9,355 nt of DNA from an uncultured Clostridia bacterium (GTDB taxonomy: Bacteria; Bacillota_A; Clostridia; Christensenellales; CAG-138): NCBI GenBank assembly GCA_946623765.1, contig CAMORL010000059.1, positions 1 through 9,355 on the forward strand, written 5' to 3'. The notes under the pieces were generated by a model. That model was not told the origin of the DNA. It saw nothing but the letters and a program-made list of their open reading frames with translations, and ran no database searches. Position 1 is the first letter of the stretch. The number at the start of each line of letters is the position of its first letter. Below, piece after piece: positions 4,903 through 9,355 of the stretch. Made by a program: the position numbers and the translations under genes.

Positions 4903-6123
4903 ATGACAATCTGGTACATTTTACTGGCAATTTTAGGACTGTCTCTGCTTGTCATCACGCATGAGCTCGGTCACTACCTGATGGGCAAGTGGCTGGGATT
5001 CACGATCACGGAGTTTTCCGTGGGGCTCGGTCCGAAGATCTTCGGTATCAAGGGCAAGGAGACGGAGTTCACGCTGCGAGCGCTGCCGATCGGCGGTTCC
5101 TGTCGGTTTTTCGGCGAGGACGGCAATACCGACGAGAATGACAAAAAGCATCCGGAAGCGTTTGAAACGGATGGGGAAGAACCCGAAAAACCGGAAGAAC
5201 CCAAGGAAAAGGATCCGCGTCTTTTCAGTTCCAAACCCGCATGGAAGCGGTTCCTCGTTGTACTCGGCGGTCCGCTGACCAACATCCTGACCTGCGTCGT
5301 GCTGTGCTTCGTTATGCTGCTCGGCGCGGGCGCAATCGTGGAGAAGAGCAGCGAAGAGCTTCTCATTGTCGACACGGTCGTGGAAAACGGTCCGGCAGAG
5401 AAAGCCGGGATGCAGAAGGGCGATATTCTTCTTTCGATGGACGGGGTCACATTGACCGATGCCGAAGCATTGGACGCCGCTTTGAAGGCGGCAAGCATGG
5501 ACGGCATGACCGTCTCGGTGCTGCGCGGCGCAACGGTGAAAACGGAAAGTACAAAGGACGGCGTGCTGACGACGGACGAGATCAAAGTCACGGGCGGTAC
5601 GGTTAAGACGCTCACATTCGGCAATCTGCTGGATCAGACGACCGGAAACAAACGGATGCAGATCATGTTTTCGCGTATGCCGTATCGCTCGGTAACGGAA
5701 CGCTATACCGTCGGTAAAGCGGCGCTGCTGGCGTTTCCGGAGACCTGGACCCTCGGCAAGACGGTTTACCAATCCCTCGGCATGATTATTTCGGGACAGG
5801 CGAGCTGCCGCGACGTCACCGGTCCGGTCGGTACAGTCGATTTCGTTTCCGAAGTGCTGGCGGAAAGCGGATCGACCGCAAACATGTGGAACACGTTTCT
5901 GTGGTTTATGGCGCTGATCGCAGTCAACCTCGGCATCATCAACCTTCTGCCGCTGCCGGCTTTGGACGGCGGACGGCTGATCTTCATCGTTCTCGAGATG
6001 ATCCGGAAAAAGCCCGTTCCGCCCGAAAAGGAAGGTCTGGTGCATATGATCGGAATGATTGCGCTGCTGCTTCTGATGGTCGCGCTGACCGTCAGCGATA
6101 TCATGCGCTGCTTCGGAGGCTGA
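4903..6123 (+). CDS. rseP: Site-2-type intramembrane zinc metalloprotease (RseP/RasP family)
   Basis: A membrane protease that cuts transmembrane segments of anti-sigma factors, remnant signal peptides and division proteins, named RasP in Bacillus subtilis and RseP in E. coli. The zinc motif HELGH (20-24) is in the first membrane helix. GGPLTN (122-127) is in the second, and LDGG with Asp355 (354-357) completes the active site in the third. A last helix spans about 380-400. A PDZ domain covers about 152-215. The 406 residues are in the normal upper range. Between the PIGG segment and the KPAWKR helix start (about 71-106) is an unusually long acidic, proline-rich stretch with repeated E-P and K-P pairs. 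AAGGA at 4891-4895 precedes the ATG; it lies 10 bases after dxr, and ispG begins one base after its stop. Confidence 0.95.
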   Translation: MTIWYILLAILGLSLLVITHELGHYLMGKWLGFTITEFSVGLGPKIFGIKGKETEFTLRALPIGGSCRFFGEDGNTDENDKKHPEAFETDGEEPEKPEEPKEKDPRLFSSKPAWKRFLVVLGGPLTNILTCVVLCFVMLLGAGAIVEKSSEELLIVDTVVENGPAEKAGMQKGDILLSMDGVTLTDAEALDAALKAASMDGMTVSVLRGATVKTESTKDGVLTTDEIKVTGGTVKTLTFGNLLDQTTGNKRMQIMFSRMPYRSVTERYTVGKAALLAFPETWTLGKTVYQSLGMIISGQASCRDVTGPVGTVDFVSEVLAESGSTANMWNTFLWFMALIAVNLGIINLLPLPALDGGRLIFIVLEMIRKKPVPPEKEGLVHMIGMIALLLLMVALTVSDIMRCFGG

Positions 6124-6124
6124 T

Positions 6125-7171
6125 ATGGCGGATTATGTGAAGGTCGGAAACGTACAGATCGGAGGCGGCGCACCCGTCTCCGTTCAGTCCATGTGCAACA
6201 CGGATACGCGCGACGTGAATGCGACGGTCGCGCAGATCCTGCGTCTGGAACAGGCGGGCTGCGAGATCATTCGCGTCGCGGTGTTTGACGAAGCCGCGGC
6301 GGACGCGATCAGAGACATCAAGGAACGGATTCATATTCCGCTTGTCGCGGACGTGCATTTCAACTACCGCCTTGCGATTGCGGCGGTTGAAAACGGCGTG
6401 GACAAGCTGCGCATCAATCCGGGCAACATCGGAAGCGCGGAGCGCGTACGCATGGTTGCGGACTGCTGCAAGGCGCATCATGTGCCGATCCGCATCGGCA
6501 TCAACGGCGGATCGATCGAAAAACAGTTTCTGCCGCTGTACCGCGAAAACCCCGCGGAGGCGATGTGCCGCAGCGCGATGGGGCACGCAAAGCTCCTTGA
6601 GGACTGCGGGTTTTCGGACATCGTCATTTCTTTGAAATGCACGACGGTTTCGGAAACGGTGCATTCCTACCGCATGGCGCAGGCACGGATGGACTATCCG
6701 CTGCACATCGGCATCACCGAAACGGGTCCGATCGAAACCGGGATCATCAAGTCCGCGGCAGGGCTCGGCGCACTGCTGCTTGCGGGCATCGGCGACACGA
6801 TGCGCGTCAGCCTGACCGGCGATCCCGTGCGTGAAGTGGAAACGGCGCTTCAAATCCTCAGAGCCTGCGGGCTTCGCAGGGACGACGTGGAGATCGTTTC
6901 CTGTCCGACGTGCGGACGGACGCGCTGTGACGTCGAAAAAGCGGCGGCATATGTGAATGAACATGTGCATCACAACAAAGGGTATCTCAAGATCGCGGTC
7001 ATGGGCTGTGCGGTCAACGGACCCGGTGAAGCGCGCGAAGCCGATCTCGGCGTGGCATTCGGCGACGGCAACGGCGTGCTCATCAAAAAGGGAGAGATCG
7101 TCGGACACGGCGAATACGAAGAGATTTTACGGCGTCTGGTCGACGAGGCAAACGCGATTCTGGACGCTTAA
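6125..7171 (+). CDS. ispG: 4-hydroxy-3-methylbut-2-enyl diphosphate synthase (IspG/GcpE)
   Basis: Reductively opens MEcPP to HMBPP, the next-to-last step of the MEP pathway, using a [4Fe-4S] cluster and outside electrons (flavodoxin or ferredoxin). The 348 residues fit the short bacterial form of a TIM barrel plus iron-sulfur domain. Motifs are VKVGNVQIGG (5-14), VQSMCNTDTRDV (20-31), ADVHFNYRLA (75-84), KLRINPGNIG (94-103) and GINGGS (125-130). The cluster ligands are Cys260 and Cys263 (CPTCGR), Cys295 and Glu302 (GCAVNGPGE), with the same Cys-to-Glu spacing as E. coli. An extra Cys268 follows in CGRTRCD. GGAGG lies inside the rseP 3' end, and the ATG is one base after the rseP stop, so translation is probably coupled. 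Confidence 0.97.
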   Translation: MADYVKVGNVQIGGGAPVSVQSMCNTDTRDVNATVAQILRLEQAGCEIIRVAVFDEAAADAIRDIKERIHIPLVADVHFNYRLAIAAVENGVDKLRINPGNIGSAERVRMVADCCKAHHVPIRIGINGGSIEKQFLPLYRENPAEAMCRSAMGHAKLLEDCGFSDIVISLKCTTVSETVHSYRMAQARMDYPLHIGITETGPIETGIIKSAAGLGALLLAGIGDTMRVSLTGDPVREVETALQILRACGLRRDDVEIVSCPTCGRTRCDVEKAAAYVNEHVHHNKGYLKIAVMGCAVNGPGEAREADLGVAFGDGNGVLIKKGEIVGHGEYEEILRRLVDEANAILDA

Positions 7172-7182
7172 AGGGGCGGCGA

Positions 7183-9355
7183 ATGAAGGAAGAACTGAGG
7201 GCGGCATACGACGAAGCGCGCGTGAAGGCAGAGTGGCTCACGATCAAAAACGTGTGCCTTTCGCGCGAAACGCAGACGCTGACCGTGACTGCGGACCGGA
7301 TCAAAAAACTGGTTTCGGAGGAAGCGCAGCATACATGGGAAACGGCGATCCGTTCGCTTTTGCCGATGTATGCCGTGGAATTCGTATACGTCGACGTCGA
7401 ACCGGAACGCGTTGTCGTCAAGCCCGCGCCGCAGAAAAAGAACGAGGTTGACGTGCCGATCCCCGAAAACGGCGTGCTTTTAGGCAAACCGATTCCGGAG
7501 GGGGCGGAGGAACTCCCGATTTTTGAACTGAGCGGCGAGGAGGAGACCGCCGCCGTATTCGTCGGCAGGCTTGTTTCCTCGGAAATCCGCGACGACTGGT
7601 CGATGCGCGTCAAAAAGCCGAATTGCCGTGTACAGTTCAACGTGACCGATCTTTCCGATTCGGTCTACTGCACCGCGAGCTTTCCGGAGGAATGGCAGGC
7701 GGCACGGTTCGATCACTGGATCAACGACGCTGCAAAAGGCGGCAAGGATCTTCGGATCAAAGGCGTCTCAAAGATCGTGAAAAAGACCGGCGAAAGATGC
7801 GTTTACGCGGACGCCGTCGGCGTTCTGCCGCGTGTGCTTCGCAGCGACGACGCGGAGGAAAAACGCGTCGAGCTGCATCTGCACTCCCGCATGTCCACGA
7901 TGGACGGCATTACGAATCTTACCGAAGCGTTCCGTACCGCGAAGCGATGGGGACACAAAGCGCTTGCAATCACCGACCACGGCGTGGTGCAGGCGTTCCC
8001 GGAGGCGGCGAAGGCGGCGAAAAGCACCGGCGTCAAAGCGATCTTCGGCGTGGAGGGGTATCTGATTCCCGATTGCGAATCGATCCCGACCGACGGCGAC
8101 TTCACGGTTTTCGATATCGAAACGACCGGTCTGAAGGCGGAAAACTGCGACATCATCGAGATCGGCGCGGTGCGTCTGCACGAGGGAAAGGTTGTCGATC
8201 GCTTCCAGTCGTTTATTGATGACGGCGTTGTCATTCCGAAGAATATCACCGAGCTTACGGGAATCAGACAGTCCATGCTTGAAGGCGCGCCGACCGCGCG
8301 CGAGGTGCTTGAGCGTTTCCGCGCGTTTGCGGAAGGCAGCACGCTCGTTGCGCACAACGCGCAGTTCGACACGGGCTTTATCACCTATCACGGAGATCGG
8401 TTCGGCATCACGTTCCCGATGCCCTATGCCGATACGCTGATGCTCTCGCGCTATCTGCTGCGCGATCAGCTGGAAAACCACAAGCTTGATACCATCTCCG
8501 CCTATTTTGACATCGACATGGGCAGTCATCACCGCGCGGACGACGATGCAAATACCTGCGCGGAGATTCTGCTGCGCTTCATCGACATGCTGAAAGAACG
8601 AGGCATCGAACGCATCCCGATCGTGCCGGACACGCATGAGGCGTTCTTAAAGCGCGCGGCGAAAGAAAAGCGCACGACAAACCACATCATTCTGCTTGCC
8701 CGCACGCAAAAGGGCATGAAGGACCTGTATAAGCTGATCAGCTGGTCGCACCTCGATTATCTGCACGGGCGTCCGCAGATCCCGAAATCGCTGCTGATGC
8801 TGTACAGAAGCGATCTCATCGTGGGCTCCGCATGCGAGGCGGGCGAGCTGTTCCGCGCGATCCTGAACGGCGGGACGGAGGAACGGATCGAACAGATTGC
8901 TTCGTTCTATGACTATTTCGAGATTCAGCCGATCGGCAACAATGCGTTTCTGAAGCGCGAAGGCACGGTTCCCGACGATGAAGGACTGCGGGATCTGAAC
9001 CGCAGAATCGTTGCGCTCGGCGAGAAGATGAACCGCCCCGTCGCGGCGACGGGCGACGTGCACTTTCTGGAGCCGACCGACGCGATCTACCGCGCGATCC
9101 TAATGAGCAAGCTCGGTTTTGCGGACGCCGAACAGCAGGCGCCGCTGTATTTCAAGCCGACGCACGAAATGCTCGAAGAGTTTTCCTACCTCGGCGAAGC
9201 GAAAGCGCACGAGGTTGTGATCGACGTGCCGAACCGGATTGCGGACCTGTGCGATGAGCTTGTTCCGTTCCCGGAAGGCACGCATTCCCCGACGATCGAA
9301 AACGCGGAGGACGAGCTCAAGAACACCGCGATCAACCGCGCGCATGAGATCTACG
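7183..9355 (+). CDS. polC: DNA polymerase III alpha subunit, Gram-positive PolC type (3' end outside window)
   Basis: The replicative polymerase of Bacillota with built-in proofreading. About 724 codons are visible of a family norm near 1,430. Order: a short N-terminal region (1-~105), an OB-fold domain (about 110-220), the first part of the PHP domain (from ELHLHS, 230), the inserted DEDDh exonuclease (about 305-460), and the rest of PHP (about 495-720). The exonuclease residues Asp311, Glu313, Asp396, His450 and Asp455 are all present. The nine PHP metal ligands also appear intact (His232, His234, Asp265, His266, Glu291, His501, Cys551, Asp625, His627). The palm with the polymerase active site lies beyond the edge. 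The segment before PHP is about 100 residues shorter than in B. subtilis. The ATG is 11 bases after ispG, with AAGGGG at 7171-7176. Confidence 0.96.
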   Translation, partial: MKEELRAAYDEARVKAEWLTIKNVCLSRETQTLTVTADRIKKLVSEEAQHTWETAIRSLLPMYAVEFVYVDVEPERVVVKPAPQKKNEVDVPIPENGVLLGKPIPEGAEELPIFELSGEEETAAVFVGRLVSSEIRDDWSMRVKKPNCRVQFNVTDLSDSVYCTASFPEEWQAARFDHWINDAAKGGKDLRIKGVSKIVKKTGERCVYADAVGVLPRVLRSDDAEEKRVELHLHSRMSTMDGITNLTEAFRTAKRWGHKALAITDHGVVQAFPEAAKAAKSTGVKAIFGVEGYLIPDCESIPTDGDFTVFDIETTGLKAENCDIIEIGAVRLHEGKVVDRFQSFIDDGVVIPKNITELTGIRQSMLEGAPTAREVLERFRAFAEGSTLVAHNAQFDTGFITYHGDRFGITFPMPYADTLMLSRYLLRDQLENHKLDTISAYFDIDMGSHHRADDDANTCAEILLRFIDMLKERGIERIPIVPDTHEAFLKRAAKEKRTTNHIILLARTQKGMKDLYKLISWSHLDYLHGRPQIPKSLLMLYRSDLIVGSACEAGELFRAILNGGTEERIEQIASFYDYFEIQPIGNNAFLKREGTVPDDEGLRDLNRRIVALGEKMNRPVAATGDVHFLEPTDAIYRAILMSKLGFADAEQQAPLYFKPTHEMLEEFSYLGEAKAHEVVIDVPNRIADLCDELVPFPEGTHSPTIENAEDELKNTAINRAHEIY

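Noticed and set aside
3675..4958. Minus-strand ORF of 427 codons opposite dxr
   Set aside because: Mirror of dxr codon bias; strongly Arg-rich with no motif, and dxr itself is unmistakable.
4933..6045. Minus-strand ORF of 370 codons opposite rseP
   Set aside because: Antisense shadow; His/Arg/Gln-rich protein without hydrophobic or catalytic pattern.
6101..7108. Minus-strand ORF of 335 codons opposite ispG
   Set aside because: Antisense shadow of a clear ispG gene.
7768..8637. Minus-strand ORF of 289 codons opposite polC
   Set aside because: Antisense to conserved PHP and exonuclease coding sequence; no start signal or domain.

Overview
The window is mostly a conserved housekeeping operon of a Bacillota (probably Clostridia-type) bacterium. 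The evidence is the gene order pyrH-frr-uppS-dxr-rseP-ispG-polC on the + strand, the Gram-positive replicase PolC, purine-rich Shine-Dalgarno sequences and sigma-A-like promoters. By eye the DNA is moderately GC-rich (about mid-50s percent), with a codon bias that leaves long meaningless open frames on the antisense strands. Species cannot be assigned from the sequence.

Layout: 1-297 holds the C-terminal end of an unidentified membrane protein entering from the left. A strong intrinsic terminator for it (310-360) lies inside the 3' end of a convergent minus-strand gene (306-1229), which encodes a secreted alpha/beta-hydrolase (esterase family). A divergent intergenic region (1230-1426) carries a good minus-strand promoter, a 12-bp hairpin followed by a T-rich stretch, and an extended -10 promoter for the operon. 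Then come pyrH (UMP kinase), an internal promoter, frr (ribosome recycling factor), a 64-residue PASTA-like protein with a TTG start overlapping the frr stop, a 72-bp gap with a GC-rich hairpin, uppS, dxr, rseP, ispG and the first ~724 codons of polC, which runs off the right edge.

The genes link nucleotide supply (PyrH), translation (Frr), isoprenoid supply (Dxr and IspG of the MEP pathway), use of isoprenoids for the cell-wall lipid carrier (UppS), membrane proteolysis (RseP) and replication (PolC). Against the usual Bacillota order rpsB-tsf-pyrH-frr-uppS-cdsA-dxr-rseP-(proS or ispG)-polC, two things are missing: rpsB-tsf upstream of pyrH (a divergent hydrolase is there instead) and cdsA between uppS and dxr (only one base separates them).

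I see no mobile element, CRISPR array, tRNA or rRNA, and no obvious new multi-gene system. The items most worth a second look are the standalone PASTA-like protein, the cdsA gap, the terminator-encoded tail of the hydrolase, the palindromes placed in promoters, and unusual residues in PyrH and UppS.
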